DNA from: Lineus longissimus
Taxonomy: Eukaryota > Nemertea > Pilidiophora > Heteronemertea > Lineidae
NCBI RefSeq assembly: GCF_910592395.1
Contig: NC_088310.1
Span: 4,099,501 to 4,163,500, forward strand
DNA: 64,000 nt
Direction of reading: 5' to 3'
Shown here piece by piece: positions 13,155 through 29,633 of the stretch. Made by a program: the position numbers and the translations under genes. The notes beneath the pieces were generated by a model. It did no database searches, had not been told where the DNA came from, and saw only the letters and a program-made list of their open reading frames with translations. The first letter of the stretch is position 1. Each line of letters starts with the position of its first letter.

Positions 13155-13625
13155 TATGTAAAGAGCAATCTCTAGTGAACTCACACAACTGTTTGACATG
13201 GGGGAGCCCCCCAAACCCCCGTCCTTCTGACATATATAGCCAGTACATTGGGGGATGAGTCCCCCAAACCCCCTCCCCGTTCTCCCAAGCAGACGATTTT
13301 TAAATACATGATGTCCCACACCCGCACTTCAGTGGCGCCGGTGTGAATAAATCTACTTGTGTGAATGGTCAATGGCTCATGACGTCATGAAACGATTGCG
13401 TCACGAGGAAGGAAACAATGGGAATCATGGTAACTGTGGTTGCGGTGCGTCGTGAAAGCAGGATCGGCCAGCGCGGCCCGTATGGAATGCAACAAACTGT
13501 ACCGGAACCAGAATTGTCATGGGTCTGCACAAATTTTTTCAGATTCGATGGACATGATGGATATATGAATTTTGTTTACACTTTATATACATACGTAACC
13601 ATTACACTCACTACGTTGTGTGAGT
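13155..13625. mobile_element. Second nested insertion of 471 bp
   Basis: In copy 1 the text runs gccggtaaaaaaactt. In copy 2 the same site is split after gccggtaa and resumes at taaaaaaactt, giving a TAA direct repeat around the insert. Near its ends are inverted AACTCACACAAC motifs (about 13179 and 13614-13626). A 3-base TAA duplication would fit PIF/Harbinger-type elements. A deletion in copy 1 is the alternative. Confidence 0.5.
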
Positions 13626-14550
13626 TAAAAAAACTTATACGGTTTGATGGCGCGCAAGGGGTTCTTGTCGTTTGTTCGCACTTGAATGGACCAGTAACCT
13701 CATAGACATCCATTCGCGTTGGCTCGCTCAATTACGTACTTATTATTGATTGACAGGGGTCATTCAACCGCACTTCAACGCAGATTTGGAGGCCTTTGCA
13801 AGGCCTTCGCGTTGGCTCGCTCAACCGTCTGTATCCGTGTATACGTACTTATTATTGATTGACAGGGGTCATTCAAACGCACTCCAACGCAGATTTGGAG
13901 GCCTTTGCAAGGCCTTCGCGTTGGCTCGCTCGTCTCACCCATGTAGCGAAACGTCCTCCATGTAGCGAAACGACCATACCCATCATGTAGCGAAACGACT
14001 CCACCCATGTAGCGAAACGACCTACCATGTAGCGAAACGACCGCCACATGTAGCGAAACGACTTGTAGCGAACTGGCAATGTAGCGAAACGACAGTAATT
14101 CCATAGGCCTACCCGGTACCCACCTAGTTATAGTCACAGTCAATGTAGCAATATTATAATGACCATTTAGATGCATAAAACAATAGTTTACTCCAAACTG
14201 ATGAATTCTAGTAAAATATGGTTATTTACATTAAATTTGTATCAAAAAATACGCTAGGGTTAATGTGCAAAATTTAGAGAAAACCATATAATTATAATTT
14301 AGGGTAAAGAAACCGCTTTACTGCATATCTCAAAACCAACAAACGATGAGAATTCCTCCGCCGTTGCTATCACTCAAACTGATCATTTGCGATACTTGCT
14401 CAAACCTTTATTCAAGTTTAAATTATAAATATATTATTTTTATTAACTTTTCAGTTGTAAAAATTCCACTGACTTGGAAGACTTTCACGAAATACTGATA
14501 GAATGAGGCCATAATTGCTATTGTTGAAGGAACTCTCTCTTTTAATGATC

Positions 14551-14587
14551 TATAAATAGCTGGACAGGCGCTTCCCATTCAACCAAG

Positions 14588-14599
<12 letters not shown>
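14551..14599 (+). promoter_or_regulatory. PPP1CB core promoter: TATA box and TISU-like start
   Basis: TATAAATAG begins 37 bases before the start codon at 14588. With normal spacing, transcription would begin near 14581, leaving a leader of under about 15 bases. The start context CAAGATGGCGGA matches the TISU consensus (SAASATGGCGGC), an element known for initiation on mRNAs with very short leaders. Confidence 0.55.
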
Positions 14600-18304
<3,705 letters not shown>

Positions 18305-21085
18305 ATAGTATCGTTTCCACTGATTGCTTCAGCTACTGTCAGTCATTGGTCACCTTGTCAGGACTAAGTGTGCACAACCAATTGTGCAAATAACAGCATC
18401 TTTTCAATGAGGCTTAAAACTCCAAATTTTCTGCATGCGATAGCACTCATTACTCTGATACGCAATATCAAACTGATTTCTATTGCATGTTGCAGTGATT
18501 ACCCCTGCAGACCATGCAATAAAAGTTGCTTGTCTGCAGTGTGCCTGCGGACATGAAGGAAATTTGACATGTTTCCTTTACATTTACCTTTACCAGTAGA
18601 ACCCCTCTCTATTAGGGACACCTTGGGACTGACGAATTCTGTACCTGGACTAATTAGAGAGATGTCCTTATTATAGAGTTGACCAACTTGGGACAAAACA
18701 CTTCATTTGATTTTGTCCTACTCAGTCCTGGCAAGGTTTAAAGTTTTTGCAGTAAATTCGTTTTGATGAATCTCAAAACCAAATTCCTTAACAATGATAA
18801 GGTTAGAAGATATTTAGGTCATTTTCTCAGATGTAAAAAGCACTCTTATAAGGTGTCAACATTAATTTCTGGGTCTTTTTTCCGCCAAACTAGAAATATA
18901 TGAAAGACTTATCATTTGTGCAAAAAGCTATCACTTTGCTTTGAAGGAATTGGTTTTTTGGTTTGTCTGAAGTTATTATGTCGCCTCCGTTTTTGCCAGG
19001 GTAACACTTTGTACTAGGCTGCTTTCAAGATCTTAGCCCCCACTGGTGGATCTGAGCTGTATTGTGGGGAACAAAAATGGTTGACTTGTGAGGTCAGTCT
19101 TTGTGATCCATATTTCAGCAAAGTTTACGTAGGCACTTCACCACAAGAGGTGCTCATCTGAAAAGTGGCAAATTCTCACAGAGTCAAAGAAACAGAGCTG
19201 TCTTCCTCTTCGTTGAATTGAACAATATTCTGAGGTTTGATTGGAAGTACTGACATTTCAGGCACTTGTGAGTAGTTTTGAAACTGATCAGTTTTTGAGG
19301 CTCTTAGCTTTCTGCATGACCCATTTCTCATCCATTTATTGGATCCTTGAGCCAACTGATGTCCCTATTTCTGATGTATAAATCTACTTGTTACCAAGTA
19401 TTCAATCTTGTGTTAGCAGATAAATTGTTTCAAGACGTTTGTGTTTTTGTAGTATCTGTATATATAAAATTTCATCGTGACTATTGTTGCTGTCAGTTCG
19501 AGGGTTTCCACCAGGATTTATGTTTTGTAACCATTTGGTGATTTTGACCAATATAACCAACTAATAAGAAAATAATTTGGTATTTATTTCATTGCTTTTT
19601 TCCCATTACACAGTGTTTGTTACCAGTCTTGTACATTTACAAGTACAAGTATCAGTTGAGTTCATTGAAAAATTTAATGTCTCATTTTGGTACTGCAATC
19701 ATGTGTTAAAATTTCTTGAACTTTATTTTAGATGTCCATGCTTTGTACATAGGCAAACACCAGTATCGCTCTTTAACTATGCAAGCCACTGTAGGGCATT
19801 GAGGGCAGGTATTGTCGGTACTATAAGTTCATGAAGTACAAGTTTGTACTGGGCAGTTTTTGAAACAGAAGTAAATTCTGCATTTGAGCTTGAGTTATAA
19901 TGCAGTTGAATTTTAAATCCTGGTACAAGTAATTGGTAACCATTTAGATCTGGTCTATTGAAATATACTCTGTGAGACCATTTTCTGAGGTATTTTTAGC
20001 TCTAATCCTTATTCCAATCTTTATGTTAAACCAATGAAGAGAGAGTTGCAGTAGAATAGAAATTAAGAAGCGATGCCGCCACTGAATGGCTATTCCTTCC
20101 TTTGATTCAAGCAAACTTGAGCAGAATATGAAAAATCTAGCAAAGACGATTATAAATGATGTAAGTTTTCTGTTTTTACTTCTTAGTAATTTCATGTTGT
20201 ATGTATACAAAGCCGTATACAATGTAGGAGGTGGGAGTCTCGTTTGAAGATAGTAGCTATTTATATTGTCGTGAACTATGCTAATGGTCACATTTTACTT
20301 TCTGGGGTTCATGGTGCTATTAGCTTGAACTCTCTCGGCATTCTGGATAAGATTCATCTGTTGCTAAGTAAAATAACCTCTTTGCAGGTCTTTTCTGAAA
20401 ATCAAAGTCAGCTAAATGAAGAGTAACTCTGCCAATGAAAGTTATATTTGGCATAATTATTGTGCTTTGTTTCTCAAATTGTTGTTTTGTTTGTCTTGTT
20501 GTACTTAAATTGTCCCATGTCTTTGTGAGAAAAATAGTGGTGATCGTCATGCGGACACCTTGAAGGGGGAGTAATGGATATCTGGTAAAACCCATGAGCA
20601 CCCAAGGTATTAAAGAAAGCCGACTTCATTTGCAAGTATAGAACATTTTTGCGACTTCTTGTAAGCATTGTTGGTCAATATGCACGCCAACGCACTTCAA
20701 TCTTTTTGACATTGCAAGATTTTGTATTTGAAGATGTCCCAAAACGGTTTTGTAATCACTGTTTGGTTTGGTTTGGTTTTTGAAAAAATTAAATAAACTT
20801 GTTGATTTTGTGTAGTTTTCATTTGGTGCCTATGTGAATAGTTTTGAGATACAGGTACATGAAGGTCATCTGGAAACTTTGAAGTGTACAGATGTTTTAA
20901 CTGTAAATGATTGTAGATTTATTGTTGTTAGAAGTTTTGTAATTATGCATGTTGCTTTGTAATGTAAATCAAATTTAGATTGTTTATTCTTGAATCTTTG
21001 TGGATAAGTTTATAGAGCAAAGGTTTTTGTTTTACTTGAACAGTTTAACCCTTTGAAGACTGAATAAAGGAAACATTTTTCTTTC
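18305..21085 (+). other. PPP1CB long 3' UTR with two poly(A) signals
   Basis: No gene-like frame follows the stop. AATAAA occurs at 20792-20797 and 21063-21068, which would give a 3' UTR of roughly 2.5-2.8 kb, plausible for PP1. The interval is AT-rich. Short ORFs inside it (for example 19577-19834) lack motifs. Confidence 0.5.
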
Positions 21086-22482
21086 AATTCAATATTCTAA
21101 AACATGAATTTAATAACCTTAATTTGTTTTTGAATCATTTATCCATTTCAATCAAATCCATCATATCAAGTACATGTATGTATAAAGAAAAGTCTTTATG
21201 TATTCTTGATGAAATTGATGATATACATGTACGAAAAATGGGTTAATCAAATACCTTTGTTGTTTTTCTAATGATACATAGTTTCTGGTGTTCTTCATTC
21301 ATATTTATATCAGTTTCAATTGATGGTATCAATATTTCCATGTTACATCTTTTATTTTGGAATATTCTCAAATATGTCCCCTTTATTCTCCAACTTCCTG
21401 TCAGTTGTAAAATGTAAAAAATTAATGGTGTGGTGATGACACTTCTTAGTGATTCAGATCGCCTACCTGTGTTCCCTCCCAAAAAAGGTAATAGGTTTTT
21501 AATTCTTCACATTAGCTTGGCCTATGCAGCTGTAGTTGTGCTGAATGCATGCTTTACTTTAGGTTGCATGCATGCCATTGGTTCACAAATGCTATTTATA
21601 AACAACATATCCTCATAAAACCTGCATTGAACTACATGTACCCCAATGACCAAATATACAAAAAGGTATCTGAAATTGAAATTGTTTTTAAGAAAGTCAG
21701 TAAGGTTCTTTGATATGATCTCTTAGTTTTTCTGACTGAAATGATGGTTAAAATATTGTAGACATTAAAGTATTTCATGACAAACTTTGTCTCTGAGGCA
21801 GGAAAACAATTACAACTGTCTAAAGTCTCCCATTCTTGTTTTAAGTTGAAAGCTACTGATACACTACAAGTGCTGATTGGAGTGTTTGGAATTTTATATT
21901 GTTTAACTCTAGTTCAACTTTTTAATAAAAGTTTAATGAATGCATTTGATTTGTTAAAAGACTTATTTTCTTTGCAAATTCTTTGTTTGGAATATCTCTC
22001 CAGAGATAAACCAGTCTTCAGTCAAGGAAGTTCAAAGAGTTTGCAAAACCAAGTTTCATGCATGCAGATTACTGCCTTTCAGTTTTCTGATGAATCCCAC
22101 TCTCCCACTGATGACCATCCTGAGATACAGGTTTTTGATACTCCTACATCGTATACAAAAGGGGAGTATATTTAAAACCAGTGATTTACGTTGGGATGAC
22201 TGCCGATATCCTCTAAAGCCAAGTGACTTGCCCGAGGACAAAGGCACAATCATGGAATTGCGGAGGATGTGTTTCTGAGAGACTCAGGAACATTATTCTA
22301 TTACTTTGAAAATCCCTCCAAGTCTGTCTGTTGACTTTGTTCCCAAGTAACTGTTTGTTTATATTGTTTGTTTATTCTATTGGTCATTGAAGAAAGATCT
22401 GGAACGAACATGCCCCAAAAGAGATGCGCGTTGTTCATTTGTTTGTTGATTTATTGCATTGTGGGATAGTTTAAAGAGCAAG
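21086..22482. other. Intergenic, AT-rich
   Basis: Between the PPP1CB poly(A) signals and the DNAAF2 promoter I see no supported gene or clear repeat. An open frame at 21777-22175 is discussed under rejected items. Confidence 0.5.
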
Positions 22483-22494
22483 TGCGCATGCGCA
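22483..22494. promoter_or_regulatory. NRF1-type palindrome in DNAAF2 promoter
   Basis: TGCGCATGCGCA, a perfect NRF1 consensus palindrome, sits 14 bases before the DNAAF2 start codon at 22509. It also supplies an in-frame upstream ATG at 22488. I prefer 22509 as the start because of its ATCATGGCG context and the conserved-looking MAS start. Confidence 0.6.
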
Positions 22495-22508
22495 GTAAGA
22501 TTGTTATC

Positions 22509-25500
22509 ATGGCGTCGACGGAAAGCAGAACGAAAAACTGGAAAGATTTAGACATAACTCCCGAAGAAGTGGAGCGTCTGTCAACCGCTTTAAAGAATGA
22601 AGAGTTTAGAAAACTATTTGTCGAGTATGCAGAGGAGATCTCTGACCCTGACAACCGCCGTAAATATGAAGAAGAGATCGCTCAAATGGAGGGTGAAAGG
22701 GGCATGGACATCACGTTCATAAACCCAGAACCCGGTTATGTTCTCAAAACTACTGTCAATGGTGATAACAAGGCATTTATAAATATTTGTAGCAACGAGC
22801 ATATTGAAAAGCCTAGCTCCACCAGTCAGGTTGGGCCTGATGGAAAGAAAGGACTCCAGTGGTCAATCCCGCACTCCTTTTCCCCTGTCCGGGATGACCT
22901 TGATAAACTGTCGAAAAAGTGCAAGGTTTACGATGTCGTGTTTCATCCCGACACTCTTCGGATGGCCAACAGCAATGAAAGGTTCCAAAAAATTATTGAA
23001 GACACTGCGTTTGATGGAATAATGCGGTCTTTTGATGTGAAATTGGACAAGAAGAATAAAAAGTTGCTAAAGATGAAGTTCAAAGGAACCCCGCAGGCTA
23101 CCGTCATTCGCAAGAAAAAGTCTGAATCTTCGAATGAAACCCCTGCGTCGACGGAAACCAATGGAAACACAGATGACCCGTTGAATTTTCCCTATCCCTA
23201 TGACAATTGTACAACAGATGAAAAGTCGAAAAAGATGCAAGAAGAAATACTGAATAGGGAAGAAGCGAAACGAAAGCAGGCTGAAAAGACCCAAGTCAAC
23301 GGACAGAATGAAAAAGAAGATGATGATGATGATGCAGTGCCAAAATACAGTATTGTCCATCGTTCCGAACTTGACATTCAAGAATACAGAGATGCCCCTG
23401 ATGCAAGGACAAGCACCAGACCTACTGAATTGGTTGTTACTGTTGACCTGCCTTTGTTGAAGTCGGCCGCCTCTGTCGATTTGGACATCATGGAAAAGAA
23501 GCTTATCCTGATCTCAACCAAACCAGCTGCTTATAAACTGGACTTGAATCTCCCGTACCCAGTTGACGAGGCCAATGGAAGTGCCAAGTTTGATAAGAAC
23601 AAGAGAAAGTTGACAGTAACGTTGCCCGTTATCCCTGATGAACGAAAAGGTTTGACATTGGACATTGCACCAGATGAAAATGTACCATCGAAGCCGGAGG
23701 GTCTGCCCGATTTAATCCCAGTGAATGAAGACCTCAGTAATTCTAAACCGTTGATTGAGGTCTTGCATTCTGATGACTTTAGTATGCCTGCTCAACAACA
23801 ATCAATCGATTCTGGTGATCTCCCAGACTCCTCAGGAGAGGGAGAAGATTACAGAGACGAAAAGTGCATTTGGTCCAGTGAAGATGTTGGTGATGAGAAG
23901 TTTGTTCCAAAGATCTCGTATTCTTTCCCGAACAGCTACGATGTGAGTCAAGATGATCAAACGGTTAGCTGTGTTATCCAGGTTAAAAAAGTTTCCATTG
24001 ATAGCGTCAGCAAAAGTTTCTCGGCAGATAAAAGGACAGTGACTTTGAAATTTGTTACTGTAGGTGCAGGGGGATTTCCCTGCCATTACTGCTACTGTGT
24101 CCGGTTTCCTGAAAGTTGCAGTTTTGTCCCAGAGCAGGCTGGCGTGGATGTGATGGATGAGAATCTGGTGCTCTTGTTACTGAAAGAGAAATCCTGCAGG
24201 CAGGAGTGGAAAAGCTATCAAGTTGGCCTGGATGAAAATTCTTTTGAAGTGAGTATATTCTAATTCATGAGTATGAAGTGTTGAAAAGGACATGGATCTT
24301 GACATTCTAAATTCAGCCTCATTTTACTGGACGATGTTTATCAGTGGTCATCACTTGTCATCATAATGAGCGAATTATAAATTGAAATTAATGGAATCTT
24401 ATCATTTAGCCCTATTTTTTTGTCTTGGAACCTCGGGATGCACAAATTTAGAATTTTTCAAATTTTCCTTGTAGAAAGCTTGATAATTACTTCAATTTAC
24501 TAATAATTCGAGTAGAAAATATGTTTCTTTCAGTTACACTTTCCAGGCTATTGATATTATACAGACCCAAAGTGTTTTATCTCACTTTAGAACTGACACT
24601 GACAGCTGGGTATGATGAAACTACCAGTACCACTGACAGGTGGATGATGAAATCTATGCAATGTGTTCGTTCAAGAAACCAGCAGTAAAGGCTTAACATC
24701 CTGAATGTGCTACACATTGGAACATGTTCTAGTTGACATAAAATGCATGTGTTGTTGTAAACGTACATATTGAAGTATGGTTTTTAAAAAAATCAATGAT
24801 TTGATCTGGGCCTCGGTCTCTGAAGCTCTGCTCAAGGAAACAGATGGCCTATGGTGGTCAATACTAAAACAGATAACAGAAGATTCATTACTGTTTGATT
24901 GTGATGTCGCTTGTGACGTGGATGACTGAGATTGATAATGCAACATATCTCCAGATATTCCAAGTAGGCAGTAGGGATATTCTTTCGACAAAATGATGTC
25001 CTTGTCTAAGGCATGGAAGGTAATCCATCCCAGCACATTCATAGTCTCTCAGTCTCGGACAGTGTTTTCTTTATCGCTTGCCTGTCTTCTTCTTTTTCCG
25101 GATTCTTGATCTTGAATGGACAGTCCTGTTTTACTGACGAATGCAGTCATCACTTTTCTGAACAAATGGAGTAACCTGTAACTTGTGGAGGTTTATTTTC
25201 TGTTGGGATTCCTTATAATGTTCAGATCACTGAAAGTTGTAACCCATCATCATCAGGTCATGCTGATGCACCGAACATGGCACCATGTCTTCTATGGTTC
25301 CACACTGCTTTGTCTTCAGTGATGCTTGTCTAGTATTCAAAAAGAGTTTACTGTTAAAAGCTTTGGAACGAAATTTCAAATTTAAAAAGATAATCTGCCA
25401 GGCATGTTTTGCCCAAGGCAGTGTGCATGTCAGTATATTGCTTGGTCATTTTACAGTTCAGTCAACCGTGGTGTTCATTACAGTAGAGAAAGTGTTCATT

Positions 25501-28500
25501 GATTATTCTGGAATGATCTGTTCTAATACCATTGGCTACATGATCTAGGTTATATCAATAATTGCGAGAATACTAAGAGCTTATGCCTTACAGCTTCCCT
25601 CCCTTCAGCCTTCGAGTGGTATGATCCAGTGCTGTGATTATAGCTCAAGTCTTACTGGTAGAGCACCTGTGGATTGTTGCAAAGATAAAGTACTATCTAA
25701 CATAAGAGAGCTTACCTGTAAAAACTGTAAAAAAATACTTTCACCTCACGAAATACAACATGGTGCTCTGTGGATTAAGTTAATATTAGGAAACTGGCCC
25801 AGAAATTCTTGGGGTTGAACATGGAAGGAAAACTTGTTGGATTTGTGGTATTCTGGTGGAATTGTTTTCATCATTACTTCTGGAGTTTTCTATCATTGCC
25901 ATGGGTGAGTGTTCTGGATGTAATTTTGTGCATCTTTTTTGCTGGGAGACCTGTGATTATATGTGTTCTTTAGATCGAAATGATCAGCCTCTTGCTGATA
26001 GTACTTTAAACTCAGCGTCTATCTGAGATCATTGTCCTGTTATGCTTCTTTGTCTTTCGATGCATTTGCTTCTGAAATGACATATAGTTGATGAATTTGA
26101 GTCCAATCATAATCAGATATCATTCACAGATCACAGTTATTGATTGTTCCTTGGTAACATAATGCCTGAAAGATGATGGTTACATCTCAGTGTCAGTTCG
26201 CTTGGGGCTATAAACAGACGAACAATTGTGTATTGTCTGTATTCACTACATCTTATTGTTCCGGCTGTGATTGATTATTTTACCCCCTTCTGGAACCTTC
26301 CTGACTGTCTTGTTTATATGATTTCCTGTGGTACTTGGTGAGCTACAAAACATGTCATGATATCCTTAGGTATTATATATGAACGTGTAAACCAGGAAAA
26401 CCTAGAGTCCACGATCATGATGACATGCACAATACAACTAAATTTGGTCTAAACAGGATAAAACATGTGAATGGGGTTAGATAATGTTTGTCGAGTGCAA
26501 AGAAATGCAAATATGCTTGAAGGAACTGAGATTGCATTGGTGTCCCAGTTAAAATTTGCCAAGATCTGTCCCAACTTGTCTTGTGGATAAAGAAATCTAA
26601 CAACAAGTCAATTCGAATATTCTCCAATGTATGACAGCTCTTTTATTTCTACAATTGTGGCTCACTCAATAAAATTGAGTATATACCAGCAGATATCAGG
26701 CACATTGACCGAGGGGCCTTTCAGAACATTGCATATGGAAGACTGCAGGTAAAAACTGTAGCAATAGTATTATTCAGGTTATTGAGGACTGGCAGAGAGA
26801 AAAAAGCTGCTGTCAATGCTGCATATGAGAAGCAACAGTCGAGTTATCAGTGGCGATCGTTTATTATTTCACTTATCTTTTCTAATGTTCTATCTCTGCA
26901 GGAGAAGCTGTTTGTAACAGAGGAAAGCCTGGGTGAGAGCCTAGACCACCTGACATCCGAGGCCAGTCACAGGGACACGACGAAGACCGATTCCCTTCCT
27001 CCCTTCAAAGTATCTGATCTGAATGAGGAGAAATTGGTCATAGAAGTTGGGGTAGGTATATACATGTATAGCTGATTGCTGTAGTGTCAAATGGATGATG
27101 ATTTTTGTCAAGTTTGGCTGCATTCCTCCATTTAAGAGCTGCAGCTGACTGGATACAATACAATTGCAATGTATTCTGGATACTCCCCACTCATACAATC
27201 GCTTCAGATTTGTGGATGCTACATATACCATGATTAGCCCAAATTCATCAATCGGCCAAATTAATGCCCATTGATCCTAATGGAATTGTTTTGACTTGCG
27301 GCAGCTCTGATCGTGAATTATCAATATGTATTACGTCGTCTTGTGGTCAAATATTGTATCAATTGATAAGGTGTTGGTCATGTCCATACTTAGATGGTAT
27401 TTTTGCCATGCATGGAACAGGTTTTTCACATGTCTGTCAAACTGCGTAGTCTGCCTCAAGCCTGTTGCAGTATAAAAGAGATCCTCTTTCTTATGATCCT
27501 ACTTCATCTTTCAGGGTAATCCATTCCTCTCCGATTCTGACACTGATCACTCTCCACGAGAGATTGAAGTGGTCCACCAAAAGGCCACACCAAACATCCC
27601 AAGTATCCTGAGGCGAACTGTCTCTGAATCCAGCGCCAGTGATGACCTGTCAAGCAGCTGGAATGGCCGAATGGGAGGTGATCCTGCTTTCAGCCGGGAA
27701 AGTTCGCGCCAAGATTCATGGTCTGCATCAGAGACAGAGACTGGTGAAGGAAGGCTGCGTAAATCTGTCTCCTTCAATGAGCATATTGATATGACGACGT
27801 TCAGATCGACGCAGGCTGTCACAACCATGAAAACAGCACTGAAAAGTAAACGGCGGCGCCAAAGGAAGAAGGACCAGAAACAGGATCGTCGACGCAGGCA
27901 CAGCAGCACAGGCTCCGAGTGCAGTAGCAGTGATGATACGCCATTTATCGGAATGCCGCCTTGTGGCAAAGCAGGGAACCTCGATACACTTCCTGACGAG
28001 ACCAGTGATTTGAGTCTGCCACAAAAAGATGTGGATAGGACTATTGGTAGAGATGATGTACATGCTGGAGGGATTGCTAATAAAATTAGTGATGATGAGT
28101 TGAGGACTAGTGTGAGTGATGAGGTTGTTGGTGGAGATTCCAATGAGCAACAGGAAGGGGATAGTATGGAGAAGGAGGAGGAGGATTCTGTCAAACAGAG
28201 CTGGGAGGAACTCGGCGATGCAGACACTGACAAGCAGACGCCTGACAATGCCAAGCAGATGTCAGACAATCTTGTGGCTGACGGGTTTAAAGACAAGATA
28301 AAAGTATTGAGTAAAGAGGCAGCTAGTGATGATGAAGATGATGTTGATGAAAGGACTGGGGGTTCTTGTGATGGGGATGCTGCTAACTCTTTGAGTTGGG
28401 ATGACAAAGCTTCCTCTGGTGTTGATTGCTATGAGAATGAACACAAGACACAATGCGCATTTAACTTCAGCAATAGTGTGATCTATGATCTTGATGTAGA

Positions 28501-28504
28501 TTAA
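22509..28504 (+). CDS. DNAAF2: Kintoun / dynein axonemal assembly factor 2
   Basis: DNAAF2 is a cytoplasmic PIH-family co-chaperone that pre-assembles axonemal dynein arms with HSP90/HSP70. It is essential for motile cilia. Three exons: 22509-24248, 26902-27051, 27515-28504, all joined in phase 0, giving 959 aa (human about 837). The N-terminal PIH1 region includes GERGMDITFINPEPG (about residues 62-76), WSIPHSF and YDVVFHPDTLRMA. A CS/p23-like region starts near residue 276 (YSIVHRSELDIQEY) and contains ELVVTVDLPLL. Exon 3 is acidic and Ser-rich with the kintoun-type block SILRRTVSES and KSVSFNEHID followed by a basic KSKRRRQRKK patch. Intron 1 is 2.65 kb. The C-terminal tail is low-complexity acidic and longer than in human. 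Confidence 0.95.
24249..26901 (+). other. DNAAF2 intron 1, no other gene seen
   Basis: A 2.65-kb GT-AG intron (GTGAGTATA ... CTCTGCAG). Several 60-110 codon open frames on both strands have no motifs or splice support. No structured repeat stood out. Confidence 0.6.
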
Positions 28505-28570
28505 TCTCAGGGTGTCTTTCACAAGTTGGTTACTTATTCCTGGTTTTCAAGTCAGTTGATTATGGCTCTA

Positions 28571-29475
28571 GGAAAATTCGTCCCCGGAAAATTCGTCCCC
28601 GGAAAACTCGTCCCCGGAAAATTCGTCCCCTAGGAAAATTCGTCCCCAGAAAATTCGTCCCCGAGGAAAATTCGTCCCCGGATAATTCGTCCCCGAGGAT
28701 AATTCGTCCCTGGAGAATTCGTCCCAGAGGATAATTCGTCCCTGGAAAATTCGTCCCCGAGGAAAATTTCGTCCCCGGAAAATATGTCCCCTAGGATAAT
28801 TCGTCCCTGGGAAATTCGTCCTCGAAGATAATTCGTCCCTGGAAAATTGAACAAAAGTTGAAAGTTTCTGACATTACTTTCTAGGAATAACTACTACTTA
28901 CTACTTTTGACTTTTCTCATTCATTATATCTCTCTTTACCATTTAATACTACCCTACTAGCTAGTTACCTACTCCACTCCTTTCATAGTAGGTAGGGGTA
29001 GGCAGGTGAAATAATTTTTTTTTTTTCAAATAAGTATTTTTACTGGTCAGAATGAAAGAAAAGCTCTAAACTCTTCAATAAAATATTTCGCCTGCCTAAC
29101 TCTACCTCCTATATAAATAGTGGGGTTGGTAACTAGCTAGTATGGTAGTAAAGAGAGATGTTACACTGAATGAGAAAAATCGAAAGTAGTAGTTATTACT
29201 ACAGTCCATTCGACAAGACTTAAGAGTCTTAGAAAGTAAAGTCAGAAACTTTCAACTTTGTAAAATATTCTGGGGACGAATTATCCTCGGGGACGAACTT
29301 TCCAGGGACGAATTATCCTCGGGGACAAATTTTCCGGGGACGAATTATCCTCGGGGACGAATTATCCTCGGGGACGAATTTTCCGGGGACGAATTTTCCT
29401 TGGGGACGAATTATCCGGGGACGAATTTGCGGGGACGAATTTTCCGGGGACGAATTATCCGGGGACGAATTTTCC
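28571..29475. mobile_element. Foldback (FB/TU-like) element with 15-bp repeat arms
   Basis: The left arm (28571-28847) is a tandem array of a unit near GGAAAATTCGTCCCC. The right arm (29270-29475) is the same unit inverted (GGGGACGAATTTTCC). Inside these are non-repetitive inverted domains: gaaagtttctgac near 28860 pairs with gtcagaaactttc near 29247, followed by gtagtag, ctcattca, tctcttta and actagctagt blocks on both sides. The design (outer arms of ~15-bp tandem repeats, inner unique inverted domain, short middle) is that of sea urchin TU and Drosophila FB elements. It begins 66 bases after the DNAAF2 stop and its centre holds an AATAAA at 29077-29082. No transposase present. Confidence 0.85.
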
Positions 29476-29633
29476 TGTAACCGTTGATTATACCCGATTC
29501 TCTGTGTAAGGGCTGAAGCAGTAATCCATTTGTAGGTGCACAAGTCGGTGATTTATGGGAATAAACGTCTGTCCTGGTCCCAACCATAATGTAATACTGA
29601 CACACTACTACAAGCCCGAGTTTGCAGGGAAAT

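Larger units (their letters stand above)
12444..14100. mobile_element. Foldback-type element, copy 2 (with nested insertions)
   Basis: This is the same element as at 2.06-3.10 kb. The left arm units are at 12452-12579 and 13012-13070; the right arm, inverted, is at about 13930-14095. The shared middle blocks recur at 13071-13154 and 13626-13672. Compared with copy 1 it carries two insertions (12580-13011 and 13155-13625). It also has a tandem duplication with a period of about 109 bases just before the right arm: 'acgtacttattattgattg' begins at 13734 and again at 13843. No transposase is visible. Confidence 0.75.

Noticed and set aside
21777-22175. 132-codon frame between PPP1CB and DNAAF2
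   Set aside because: AT-rich with no recognisable domain, no splice partners and no conserved-looking motif; length alone is weak evidence in eukaryotic intergenic DNA.
27547-28407. 286-codon open frame on the minus strand
   Set aside because: It is antisense to DNAAF2 exon 3. Its Ser/Leu-rich composition is what the complement of an acidic Ser-rich coding region gives.
28571-28850. Regular short repeats resembling a CRISPR array
   Set aside because: The units are contiguous with no unique spacers, the locus is eukaryotic, and an inverted partner array 400 bp away shows a foldback element.
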